Positions 1-8,700 of a stretch of 39,991 nt of DNA are shown one piece after another; within the stretch, counting starts at the first letter, position 1, and each line of letters begins with the position of its first letter. Made by a program: the position numbers and the translations under genes. Under the pieces are notes generated by a model. That model did no database searches. It worked only from the letters and a program-made list of their open reading frames with translations, and had not been told where the DNA came from. Source of the stretch: Streptomyces capoamus (GTDB lineage Bacteria; Actinomycetota; Actinomycetes; Streptomycetales; Streptomycetaceae); contig NZ_BNBF01000005.1 of assembly GCF_014654935.1 (NCBI RefSeq), forward strand, positions 36,592 to 76,582, given 5' to 3'.

Positions 1-1
1 G

Positions 2-232
2 ATGCGGCATCTGGTGAGGCTGGTGCGGGAACGGCACGAGGTGGTCGACGAGCAGCTCGCGCAGGTCGTCGACATCGACGCCGCCGAGGTCTGGAAGCGC
101 GTGGACGCCGAGCCGGGCGATCTCGGCGACGTCCTCGACGCGGCGGAGCGTGTCGCCACGGTGGACGGTGACGTCAACTCTCGTGAGAAGGCGATCCTCA
201 CGGAGCTTCGGGAGCGGTGCCGCCGGGGCTGA
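2..232 (+). CDS. C-terminal fragment of a TerB-like protein
   Basis: This is an open frame that runs in from the left edge and stops at TGA 230-232, so its N-terminus is probably outside the window. The last 40 residues contain the pattern DAAERVATVDGDVNSREK followed by a helix. That acidic DG-(D/E)-(V/I) helix-loop-helix is typical of TerB/DjlA-like domains, which bind metal or mediate membrane-associated stress responses. An ATG is present at position 2, but no upstream sequence is available to test it as a start. The gene lies outside the repeat-bounded island and is probably host flank. The TerB assignment is an inference from one short motif. Confidence 0.45.
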   Translation: MRHLVRLVRERHEVVDEQLAQVVDIDAAEVWKRVDAEPGDLGDVLDAAERVATVDGDVNSREKAILTELRERCRRG

Positions 233-325
233 CGTCGCGTACGCCACCGCCCGCACGACACTCCTCCACGGTGACCACCTGGCGCCGTGCACGGCCCGCG
301 CCGTCCCGGGGCGGGCAAGCCGGGG

Positions 326-820
326 TCAGCCCCGCGCCTGCCTCCCGCGGTCGTAGTACTCCTTGCCGCCCACCAGCACCGAGGTGACGTACCTCGGAAG
401 GCCGTCGGCGTCCCGCTCGACCTCCTGGGAGGTATGCCGGGTGAAGCCCAGGGACACGCCTGGGACCACCGGGTACTCGGGCTGCGACACGTCGACCGTC
501 CAGCCCCGCTCGGTCGCCCGCCGGAAGAGGGTCCCGGCGGGGGTGGTGAACACGTCGTCCCCGTCGAGCAGGACGCGGGTGCCGGAGGTGCGCCCCTCGC
601 CGGGCCACCACAACTCGATCGCGGTGACCTGGGTGCCGCGCTCGGTCAAGGCCTGCACACCGACGTGGTCGAGGGTCCAGGACGCCTTCGCGGAGTTCCG
701 GCCCGGGCGGCGCAGCACGCGGGGCTCGCCCCAGTCGGACGTCGCCGCGAGCGCCTCGTCGAGCGTCATGCCCAGCAGGACCGGCGCGACTCCGCGCGGC
801 GGGTCGAGCACCAGCTCCAT
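326..820 (-). CDS. Hypothetical protein, 164 aa
   Basis: I do not recognise this family. The start chosen is ATG at 820, preceded by a purine-rich AGGGGCAGG-type ribosome binding site. An upstream in-frame extension to 982 would run through the terminator hairpin and repeat at 883-954 and is rejected. The protein is soluble, with no signal peptide or membrane segment. It opens with LDPPRGVAPVLLGMTLDEAL and ends in a beta-rich region. That layout resembles small single-domain actinobacterial proteins, but nothing supports a function. It is convergent with the TerB-like gene and probably belongs to the host flank. Confidence 0.7.
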   Translation of the reverse strand: MELVLDPPRGVAPVLLGMTLDEALAATSDWGEPRVLRRPGRNSAKASWTLDHVGVQALTERGTQVTAIELWWPGEGRTSGTRVLLDGDDVFTTPAGTLFRRATERGWTVDVSQPEYPVVPGVSLGFTRHTSQEVERDADGLPRYVTSVLVGGKEYYDRGRQARG

Positions 821-882
821 TGCCTGCCCCTGTCGGTCGTGCCCCTCACGGCGACGGGCGACAGCTCCGCAGCGCAACGAAA

Positions 883-912
883 GAGGACCCCGACCACAAG
901 GTCGAGGCCCTC
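883..912 (-). terminator. Rho-independent terminator-like hairpin, left copy
   Basis: An interrupted inverted repeat pairs GAGG/CCTC, CC/GG and GACC/GGTC around the loop ACAA. On the minus strand it is followed by TTTCGTT (876-882), as in an intrinsic terminator. The same hairpin, with a different loop, stands just downstream of the tRNA-Leu gene at the right end (39865-39894). This copy is therefore probably the duplicated tRNA terminator. Confidence 0.6.
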
Positions 913-954
913 CACTCCGTACCGCCACGACGAGTGTCCGAGGGGTGAGTTGAC
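883..954. repeat. Left flanking direct repeat, candidate distal att site
   Basis: The sequence aligns in the same orientation with 39865-39937, with about 60 of 74 aligned columns identical. Uninterrupted blocks include AGGTCGAGGCCCTC and GAGTGTCCGAGGGG. The right copy covers the last ~20 bases of a tRNA-Leu gene plus its downstream terminator hairpin. Here only a degenerate tRNA 3' end remains (from TGTCCGAGGGG at 935), with no tRNA body beyond it. That is the arrangement expected for the distal end of an element integrated at a tRNA 3' end. Confidence 0.6.
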
Positions 955-1319
955 CGTTGACGATACGGTCGTAGGGGCGCAAGGGCGGCTTGATCTGCGG
1001 AACTGAACGCGATTCCGCAATAGCCCGATGCCCCGCACGGGTCGGCCGGTGTCGTTCCCTCAGGCCTGAGTGAGCGGTTCGGTCGGTGACACGGTACAGA
1101 GCGCGGCACGCCAGGTTCTTGTGCCGGATTGGGCCCGCACTGGGTTACGGGCCCAAGCCCTCGTATCCGTACGCCCCCGGCACGGATCCAGCGCTCGCCG
1201 CCGGGCCGGCGATCCAATTGTGTGAACAAGCAACCGCACCGTAGGAACTTGAGACGACGCACTCAGGGTGAGTCGCTCCTGGCGCACCCGCAAATTAGCC
1301 ACCAGTGCTTGGAGGCTGG
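955..1319. other. Non-coding stretch between att-like repeat and chaperone operon
   Basis: This 365-base stretch holds no open frame with Streptomyces-like third-position bias and a ribosome binding site. It is the 3' side of the long minus-strand operon. I found no convincing terminator hairpin immediately after the Hsp70-like stop at 1320. It may hold decayed island-end DNA. Confidence 0.4.
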
Positions 1320-3080
1320 TCAAAGTCCCCTCGTCACCACGCCCTGCGGCTCGCCGTTGACCGTTATGGCCGGATCGGCCTCCACCGTCCGCACAGACAT
1401 GTCGATCGGTGCGGGGCGGGCGTTGGCTGATTCGGCTGCCGAGAAGTGTCGGACGTTGGAGGAGCCGTCGGCGAACGGGCGGACGGTGTGGGCCAAGAGG
1501 CGGGTCAGTTCGTCGTCGAGGCCGTGCTGCAGAGGGGTGCCGTCGGGGCCGAAAGAATCGATCTCGCGCTCGGCGAGCTGCTTGCCGGTAGCCGCGTGGG
1601 TGGCGGTGAAGCGCAGGATGCCGCTTTCGTTGTAGCGGAACTTGATCTCGATCTTGTTCCGGCGGATGTCCTGTTCGCGGGTCGGGAGATCCACCTCGAT
1701 GTTGGCCAGCGGGAAGGCACGGTCGCTGTCGGCCGGGTAGCCGACCTCCCCCTCGATCACCGGCACGCGCACGAAGGAGGCGCCCGGCGTGTCCGGGTAG
1801 AAGTTGGCCGAACCCTCCGCAGGCAGCGTCGCGTTGCGCCGGATGATGGCGCGGAAGCCCTTCTGTTCCCCCGCGCTCACAGCCGTGCCCAGGTCGTAGC
1901 TGGTCACCAGGGAGAAATCGCTGTCGTCGCCGAGTTCACCGTCGAGGGAGGCCGCGTAGATGGCTGCACCTCGGGCGACGGCGGTCATGGGCCGGCACAG
2001 GCCGCTGTCGACGATGCGGTCATGACCGAGGAGCTCCCCCAAGGCGTGCCGCACCTGGGGGATCTGCGAGGTGCCGCCGATCATCAGGACGGAGTCGATG
2101 TCCTCCGGTGTGATGGCAAGGTCTGCCAGGGCCTGCTGGACCGGCTCCAGGGCGCGGGTGACGAGCGGGGTGATCGCCTCGGTGTACTCGGCCGCGGTGA
2201 TCCTGACCTCACGCCTCGAGATCGAGGGTGCGAGGCCGACCGGGAGGTCGAAGAAGAGCGCGCCGTCCATCGGCACGGACGACAGGGCGATCTTCGTCAG
2301 CTCGACCGACCGGCGCCACCGGCGTCGTTCGGCCTTGGTGAGCCGGTTGGCGGTCAGGCCGATCTTCTGCTGGATCAGCTGGGCCAGCGCGTTGTCGAAC
2401 TCCAGACCTCCGAGAGCGGTGATGCCGCGGGAGGTCTGCTCCTCGAAGAGGCCGTCGTCGTATTCGAGCACGGTGACGTCGATGGTGCCACCGCCCCAGT
2501 CGAAGACGAGGAAACGGCCCGGGATCGGGACGTCGTGGGCGTACGAGATAGCAGCCGCGGTGGGCTCGTTGAGCAGGGCCCGGACCTTCACTCCGCCGAG
2601 CGCCGCTGCGGCGCGGGTGCGGTAGCGGGCGCCGCCCGTGGCGTTGGCGGGGACGGTGACGACCGCGTCGGAGAGGTCGAGCAGCTGGGCGGAGACGCCT
2701 TCCTTCATCCGGCTGAAGAGGGAGGCGGCCGCGACCGTACTGTGGAACTTCTCCGAGCCCACCCAGACGTGGTGTTCCTCCAGCTGGGCTGCGACCTCGA
2801 GGCCGTCGACGTCGCCGTCCTTCTCGGCACCGGAGCGGGTGCCGAGCATGCGCTTCACGGCGTCGAGCGGTTCACTGGTGCCGGTCTTCGCCTCCCAGCC
2901 GAAGCAGAGGGTGCGCTGGAGATCGCGGACGGACAGCACGGAGGGGAAGAGCTGCTCGAACTCCGACATCTGCCACTGGGCGGGCACGTTGTCGCCGTCG
3001 ACCGGCAGCACTTCGGTGGTGTGCCCGTTCCAGTGGGCCACCACCGAGTTGCTGGTGCCGAAGTCGATACCGAAAGTCAT
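1320..3080 (-). CDS. Hsp70/DnaK-family chaperone-like ATPase, 586 aa
   Basis: The Hsp70 nucleotide-binding fold is clear. It has the phosphate-1 motif GIDFGTSNS at residues 4-12, the connect-1 element LLNEPTAAAISYA, a phosphate-2 motif FDWGGGTIDVTVL (DLGGGTFD in DnaK) and the adenosine motif LMIGGTSQIPQVRHAL. A beta-sandwich-like region follows from about residue 385 to 520. The C-terminal lid is short and not DnaK-like. Start ATG 3080 overlaps the stop of the upstream GrpE-like gene (ATGA, 3077-3080), so the two are translationally coupled. It is the last gene of a six-gene operon. Hsp70s hydrolyse ATP to bind and release unfolded or assembled clients. The operon suggests that here the client is a helicase complex rather than general cell protein, which is an inference. 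It is a divergent member, not the housekeeping DnaK. Confidence 0.9.
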   Translation of the reverse strand: MTFGIDFGTSNSVVAHWNGHTTEVLPVDGDNVPAQWQMSEFEQLFPSVLSVRDLQRTLCFGWEAKTGTSEPLDAVKRMLGTRSGAEKDGDVDGLEVAAQLEEHHVWVGSEKFHSTVAAASLFSRMKEGVSAQLLDLSDAVVTVPANATGGARYRTRAAAALGGVKVRALLNEPTAAAISYAHDVPIPGRFLVFDWGGGTIDVTVLEYDDGLFEEQTSRGITALGGLEFDNALAQLIQQKIGLTANRLTKAERRRWRRSVELTKIALSSVPMDGALFFDLPVGLAPSISRREVRITAAEYTEAITPLVTRALEPVQQALADLAITPEDIDSVLMIGGTSQIPQVRHALGELLGHDRIVDSGLCRPMTAVARGAAIYAASLDGELGDDSDFSLVTSYDLGTAVSAGEQKGFRAIIRRNATLPAEGSANFYPDTPGASFVRVPVIEGEVGYPADSDRAFPLANIEVDLPTREQDIRRNKIEIKFRYNESGILRFTATHAATGKQLAEREIDSFGPDGTPLQHGLDDELTRLLAHTVRPFADGSSNVRHFSAAESANARPAPIDMSVRTVEADPAITVNGEPQGVVTRGL

Positions 3081-3976
3081 CGCGTTCCCCTTTGCTTCGT
3101 TCGGCGGTCCCCGTTTCCTCCGGTGCGGGGACGTGGCCCGTCGTTCCGCCGCCCGTTGCCCCTCTGCTGCTGCTTCTGGGGCTCCTGACCCCGGTGGTGC
3201 TTCTTCCTCTCCTGCTGTGCAGGATCCTCCTTCTCCGGCTGCTTCTTCTCAGCTTCGCCGTGGGTTGCTCTGCGCCTCTGCCGACGCGTCATTTCCTCGG
3301 CTGGGACCTTGGCAACGGCTCGCAGCCAGCCACGTTCGACAAGCTTCCCGGACTCCTTGTCGATGTAGGCCGGCGCGACGAGTTCGAAGGCGACCGGGCC
3401 TTTCTGCGTCACACCTGGCTGGTCCTCCACGACGTTGAACAGCGACTGATCGCCGGTGTCACCGACGATCTCCAGGCCGGCCTTCGCCGCCTCGTGGTCG
3501 AGGCGGGTCAGCATCGCCCTCAAGGTCTTCGCGTCCAGCGCCTGCCGGTGCAGGACGGCCAGCTGGGCCAGGTGCATCTGACGCGTGCGGATGCTCTCCA
3601 GCACGCCCTTGCGTACCGCTTCGGTGAACTGAGGAAGCACTCGCCGCATCAGCTCGGCTCGGAACGCGGAGACCAGATCGGTCTGAGTCTCCTTGTCAGC
3701 CAGCGCAGCGCCCAGTTTTTCCGTCGCTTCCTCCAGCTCCCTTTCCACCACGGGCAGGAGCGTGTCGTTGACCGACTTCAGGATCGCGGCGGCGTCCAGG
3801 GTCCCCGGCGTGAACTCGGGCAAGTGACTCTCGGTGAATCGCCAGGGAGCAGTCTCGGCCGCCCTGCGCTCACCACGACTCCGCACGCTTCCGCTGTTCG
3901 GCCCACGCCCCCGGTTCTGCCGGGATCCGTCACGGGGGCCGGAACCACTGTCGCCTTTACCGGCGCTGTTGCTCAC
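3077..3976 (-). CDS. GrpE-like nucleotide exchange factor with basic tails, 299 aa
   Basis: The layout matches GrpE. A long charged helical region spans residues ~58-165 (coiled-coil-like, VVERELEEATEKLGAAL). A compact beta segment spans ~168-225 (GLEIVGDTGDQSLFNVVED, then VERGWLRAVAKV) and mirrors the GrpE beta-wing, in which a late conserved segment ends in a lysine/valine strand. Unusual are the N-terminal ~40 residues, rich in Gly/Arg/Ser, and the C-terminal ~70, rich in Arg/Lys/Gln. Both look disordered and could touch nucleic acid. Start GTG 3976 overlaps the upstream stop (GTGA). GrpE releases ADP from Hsp70, and the next gene is that Hsp70. The assignment rests on architecture and neighbourhood, so a different coiled-coil protein is possible. 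Confidence 0.7.
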   Translation of the reverse strand: MSNSAGKGDSGSGPRDGSRQNRGRGPNSGSVRSRGERRAAETAPWRFTESHLPEFTPGTLDAAAILKSVNDTLLPVVERELEEATEKLGAALADKETQTDLVSAFRAELMRRVLPQFTEAVRKGVLESIRTRQMHLAQLAVLHRQALDAKTLRAMLTRLDHEAAKAGLEIVGDTGDQSLFNVVEDQPGVTQKGPVAFELVAPAYIDKESGKLVERGWLRAVAKVPAEEMTRRQRRRATHGEAEKKQPEKEDPAQQERKKHHRGQEPQKQQQRGNGRRNDGPRPRTGGNGDRRTKQRGTR

Positions 3977-5715
3977 GATGTGCTGCTCTCTGGGTTTTCA
4001 AGGGCTGCGGTGTCTTCAGCAGCCGACGAGAGGCGTTCTGCCGCCTTGGTGATTATTTCTCGGGCCGCCTCGCTGCGGGACCACGCACGGTCACTGTACG
4101 AAGCCGGCTCCGTGAGCCTCCGCAGAGGCTCGGGCGGGAGTTCCAGCCGGTGGCTCGTGCCGGTGGGATCCTTCCAGCGGTGCTGGGCGAGCGGGACGGC
4201 GAACGAGGGTACTTCCTGCTGCTCCCGCTCAGCCTTCTCGATCACGTCCTTGGCTCGGTTGATCCGGACGCGGCCGGTGTCGTCGAGTTCCTTCCTCAGG
4301 GCTCGCCAGGCCTTCTTCCAGTCGGCCGCCTCGTCGGGCACACCAAGCACCAGATAGGGGTTGAGCGGCTGGTCGCGTTCTCCGAGAGCCCGGTCTTCCA
4401 GGAAGTCCCGATTCTTCCGCAGTGTGGTTATGGCACTTCCGCCGAGCTGGTCCCGCACCGGGGGACGGCCTTCGGCGTCCTGCTCCAGGAGTTTGAGGGA
4501 CTCCGCCATTTCCCGGCCGGCGCGCAGGTAGGCCTGAACGTTCTGAGCCTCCCAGCGCACCGACTGCGAGTGGTACCGGAGCTTCGCGGCCATGGTGAGC
4601 GCCGCCTTCCTCCGCTGCTCCGCTGTCTCGTCGTCCCCATGGAGGAGGGCACGGTGCATCTGCCGCACGGCCCTGATCAGGGTCCGCACGCCGATCCAGC
4701 CGTTGAACCTCTTGTTGTTCGCACTGTGCACGCGAGGGTGAATCCGCTCCAGGAGAACCCACAGCCGCTCGTCGGCGACGAGGTCGTCCGGGGCCTCTGC
4801 GGTCCGCCGCACCTCACGCAGCGCGTCCAGGAGCTTCTGCGTCGGCGGCAGGAGATCGGTCCACTCCTCGGCGATGGCCTTGGCATCGTTGGCCTGCAGC
4901 CTCACCAGCAGACGCCAGTCCTGCGGCCAGTCACGGCCGGGTTCGGTTCCCGGGCCGGCCTCCCGGCGCTCCCGTTCCAGGGGCCAGGCCAACAGGTCCA
5001 TCTCCTCGTCGGTGAGGGACGCCGGGTCCAGGCGGGCGCGGAAGTAGGCGGCACGGGAGGTGCCGTCGCGTTCGGGGACCGCGCCGATCCACTCCTCGTC
5101 GATGTAGTCGTCGAGAAGCGGCCGAGGAAGCTTCGCCAGAAGCGCCCTCTGCCTTGGGGCCGGCAGGTTGGTCTCCATCAGGCGACGATCGTCCTGGTAG
5201 ATCTCCCACATGCTGCCCGGCTCCCCCAGGAGTGGCAGCGGCTTGTCCGCCAGCAGAGCGCGGGCGCGGTCATGGAGCCGACCGTCGAAGACGTCCAGCC
5301 CGTGGTCCTGTGCCATGACGAGCAGGGAGACACCCTTGACCGGGTCGTCCTGCCGGGACGCCGCATCGGCCGCGGCCCGCGCCAGCTTCCGCGCGGAGAG
5401 CGTCCCAGTCTCCTCCTTCAGCGCGTCGGGCAGCGCCAGTTCGGCGAACGTGCGGGCGCGCTCCCAGGCATGCCGGTCGGTGAAGCCCTCCGGGAACGGC
5501 TGGGGCATGGCCGGTTCCGGCTCCGGCTGCTTCTGCGCCGGAACGACCGGAGCGGGGCCGCCGGTGGCTTCCGCGCCCTGCGGGGCCTTCCCGCCGATCC
5601 GGCCCTGGGCGCGGGCCTGGCGGAGCGCGAGGCGGCGGGCGATCTCGCGCTGCCGCAGCTCCTCCAGGCGCCCCTGCTCGTCCTGGCCCGCGCCCAGCGG
5701 GATTCCTGCCGTCAC
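3973..5715 (-). CDS. Large helical protein with J-domain-like segment lacking HPD, 580 aa
   Basis: Near residues 447-495 lies NPYLVLGVPDEAADWKKAWR followed by a second helix. This matches the J-domain opening (YxVLGV, then KKAYR). The HPD tripeptide that stimulates Hsp70 is replaced by a Leu-Asp-Asp-Thr-Gly stretch. The rest is mostly charged alpha helix, with an Arg/Gln-rich N-terminus and a long middle region I do not recognise. Start GTG 5715 follows a GGAGGAA site and shares one base with the helicase stop (TAGTG). Its position directly before the GrpE-like and Hsp70-like genes supports a co-chaperone or adaptor role. Loss of HPD suggests it docks the chaperone without classical ATPase stimulation, which is an inference. 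Confidence 0.7.
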   Translation of the reverse strand: MTAGIPLGAGQDEQGRLEELRQREIARRLALRQARAQGRIGGKAPQGAEATGGPAPVVPAQKQPEPEPAMPQPFPEGFTDRHAWERARTFAELALPDALKEETGTLSARKLARAAADAASRQDDPVKGVSLLVMAQDHGLDVFDGRLHDRARALLADKPLPLLGEPGSMWEIYQDDRRLMETNLPAPRQRALLAKLPRPLLDDYIDEEWIGAVPERDGTSRAAYFRARLDPASLTDEEMDLLAWPLERERREAGPGTEPGRDWPQDWRLLVRLQANDAKAIAEEWTDLLPPTQKLLDALREVRRTAEAPDDLVADERLWVLLERIHPRVHSANNKRFNGWIGVRTLIRAVRQMHRALLHGDDETAEQRRKAALTMAAKLRYHSQSVRWEAQNVQAYLRAGREMAESLKLLEQDAEGRPPVRDQLGGSAITTLRKNRDFLEDRALGERDQPLNPYLVLGVPDEAADWKKAWRALRKELDDTGRVRINRAKDVIEKAEREQQEVPSFAVPLAQHRWKDPTGTSHRLELPPEPLRRLTEPASYSDRAWSRSEAAREIITKAAERLSSAAEDTAALENPESSTS

Positions 5716-8700
5716 TAAAGTTCCTCCGCAAAGATGTGCACCTGCTCGATCACCGCGGCAGGGGTCCGGTCCAGGCTGTAGGAGTCGGCGAAGGCGATCC
5801 TGGGGGCGAGCCCACCGGCACGGACCTCGTCACGCAGGGCCTGGAGCCGTTCGTTCGCGCACGCGTCGATGGCGGACTCCAGCGGATGCTTGACGGCGAC
5901 CGCGACGGGCTCGCCGGTGAAGTCCGAGGTGAAGAGCGCCACCGGTCCGGCAGCGGTCTCCTTGAGGCTGACGGTGGGTTCCTCATCCGCCCAACCCCTG
6001 AGCAGGACGGCGTGCTCGTCCGGATCGATCCGTAGTTTCCGGCCGCGCAGGGCCTCGACCAGGTCGCGGGCGAGCCGCCAGTCGTAGAGGGGGTGCAGGC
6101 GCATGTTGGAGTAGTCCCGCAGGCAGGCGTAGCAGGAGCTACGGCAGTTGTGCGCATGCTGGTCGGCCTCTAGGTCGCGCACGTACCGGTCGACCGCCTG
6201 GAGGAATTCCTCGATGTGTTCCTCCGAACCGAGGTGGGTGCTGAAGCCTGCGCCGTTGTCGAGGCTGTCGGCAAGGTAGGCCATGACGGGAGCGGCCACC
6301 GGCGCGTCCGAGCCGTGGATGCCGCTGAGGAGTTCCTCGGGTTGCACGTCCAAGTGCGGGGCGGCGGCGCGGCGCAGCAGGGCCGCCAGTGAGTACCAGG
6401 CGGCGCGCCGGCCGTGGTAGGCCTCTGGAAAGCCGTCGATCTGCTGGGACTTCGAGATGTCGAAGCGGAGGCCCCGGTGCGTGTCGAGGGCGCCCTTGGC
6501 CCCGATGAAGAGCATGTCGGTGTGCTGGGTGGCACCCAGGGCGATCTCCAGGTCGGATTCCGCCTTGGGATGGTCCAGAGCGACGTATCCGCCCCACGGG
6601 CCGGTGTTCTTGACGAAGCGGAAGAGCTTTCCGGCATTGGTGTTGACGATGTAGCGGTCGCCGCTGCCGGTGTGGACGACCATCCAGTCGTCGGCGGCGC
6701 GGTGGATGCGCGGAGCGGTCTTTTCCAGGTCGGTGGCGGTCCGTGCGCTGGTGGCGTTGGAGCCGAGCTCCCGGTAGCCGTCGTAGTCCCGTGCCTCGCG
6801 AGCGGCCCGAAAACCTGCGGGCTCCCGGAAGGGGACGGCCCTGTAGTACTTACTCTCCGCGCCGCAGGCGGGGCAGGTGCCGGCGCTCCCGGTTTCCGGG
6901 TCGACGACAGCCTGCGGGTCCACGTGGGAGCAGATCCGGCACATGGCGACCAGCTGTTCCGGTCCGAACGGGTCCTCGGTGGTCTGCACTCCGCGACCAC
7001 TCGGGACGAGGGAGACCACTCCCATGGAGCGGAGCAGACGGCCGTCCTGCGGGGTTTCGCTGCCCGGGGCGAACTTGCTGAGGGCGACGGCCAGGTCGCG
7101 GTTGACGGAGTCGGCCGGCGGCCAGGGGAAGGTCTTCTGCGGGATGCTGCGGTAGAGAAGGCGGGAGCGCGTCGGAAAGCCGAACATGGGCAGGAGACCC
7201 GCCTCTGCCAGACGCTGGCTGAGATCGGAGTGGCCGACCGTCCGGGCTGCCACCTCGTCGACCTGGCCCAGGAGTTCGTCGATGGCGGCCACCGGGTCGA
7301 TGGCGGCGATGCTCTGCGGTGTTCCGGCCCGGAGGGCGGCGGCAGCGGCTCTGATGCGGTCCGGGTGCTCGGCGGTCCAGCGGCGGACGGCACCGCGATG
7401 CGTCGGCCAGTCGGCGGCGAGGCCGAACGGTCCGTGCACGTTGGTCGTCATGTCCGGCCCCTTCCGGCGGTCCTCCGGCTGCAGGGGCTCGAAAGCCTGG
7501 CGCAGCACCTCTCCCAGCAGGACCCGCCGGAAGACGGAGGCCATGCCGAGGACCAGGTAGGGCGGCGGAGTGGGATCGTTGGTGATGGCTTCCGGGCGGG
7601 CGAAGTAGTGCTCGTCGTGGCTGCGGCCGCGGCAGACGGTGAGAGCCACGGCGACCGGGCTGTTGCGCCGGCCCGCACGCCCCACGCGCTGCTGGTAGTT
7701 GAAGCGGGTGGGCGGCATGTTGGCCATGATCACGGTGTTGAGGGGGCCGATGTCGACACCGGCCTCCATGGTCGTGGTGACGGAGAGCAGCTCCAGGCCG
7801 TCCGCCTGCGGGACGTCGTTGTCGCCGAGGAAGACGTCCTGGAAGAGGCTCTGCCGACGCTGGGCCTCCAGCCGGTCCGTCTGGCCGGTCAGCTCGGCGG
7901 TGCGCAGGGGAAAGTCACCGGTGCGGTGGGCGGCCTTCCACGCGTAGTAGTCGTCCTCGAGGACTCCGCTGTACTGCTGGGGCACCGCGGGTAGCGGGGT
8001 CAGGCACTTGGTGCACAGCCCCGCGCCCGGGTGAAGGTGGGGCCGATGGCAGGAGCGGCACGTCCAGGTCTTGTGCACGCCGGGGCGGAGCGCCACCTTC
8101 TCCGGCTTGATGACGTAGTCGACCACGGCGTCCTTCCAGACGCCGAGCACCCGGTCCTCGATCGTCTGCACATCGGTGCCCTGACGTTCGGCGACCTGCT
8201 TCCAGAAACGCTTCAGAGGCGCAGGCGGCCTCTGCAGAGAGGCGCGTATCCGGGTGAAGCGCCGCATCAGGCCGAGAATCCGCAGGCTGGCACGCGCCAC
8301 GGCCTGATCGCTGTCCGGGCCGATCTCCAGCGGCGAGCGGTCGTCGCGCAGGCAGAGCCAGCCGAGTCCCAGCGATTCGAAGTCACGGCCGCCGCCGGAA
8401 AAGAGGCTTCCGATGGTCTCGAGGCGGAGACGGGAACGGATGCGGTTGAGGAGTTCCTCCTGCGCCTGGGTCTCCACCACCGCTTCCCGGTCACGCTCCC
8501 AGTTGTAGAGGGCGGTCCAGGGCTGTCCGGCCGATGTCTGCTGGAGCGAGGCCGCGGGACCGGCGGGGTTGGTGCCGTACTTCAGCAGCATGCCCTCCAG
8601 GTCGGAGGCGAGGTCGTCCAGGGAGGGCAGTTCGGAGAACTTCCGCTCCAGGTCGGGCAGGAGTTGCGGTTCCGCGTCGAGGTCGTCGGCGAGGATCGCC

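Noticed and set aside
1446-3188. A 580-codon plus-strand frame opposite the Hsp70-like gene
   Set aside because: It is an antisense shadow. The minus strand carries unmistakable Hsp70 motifs.
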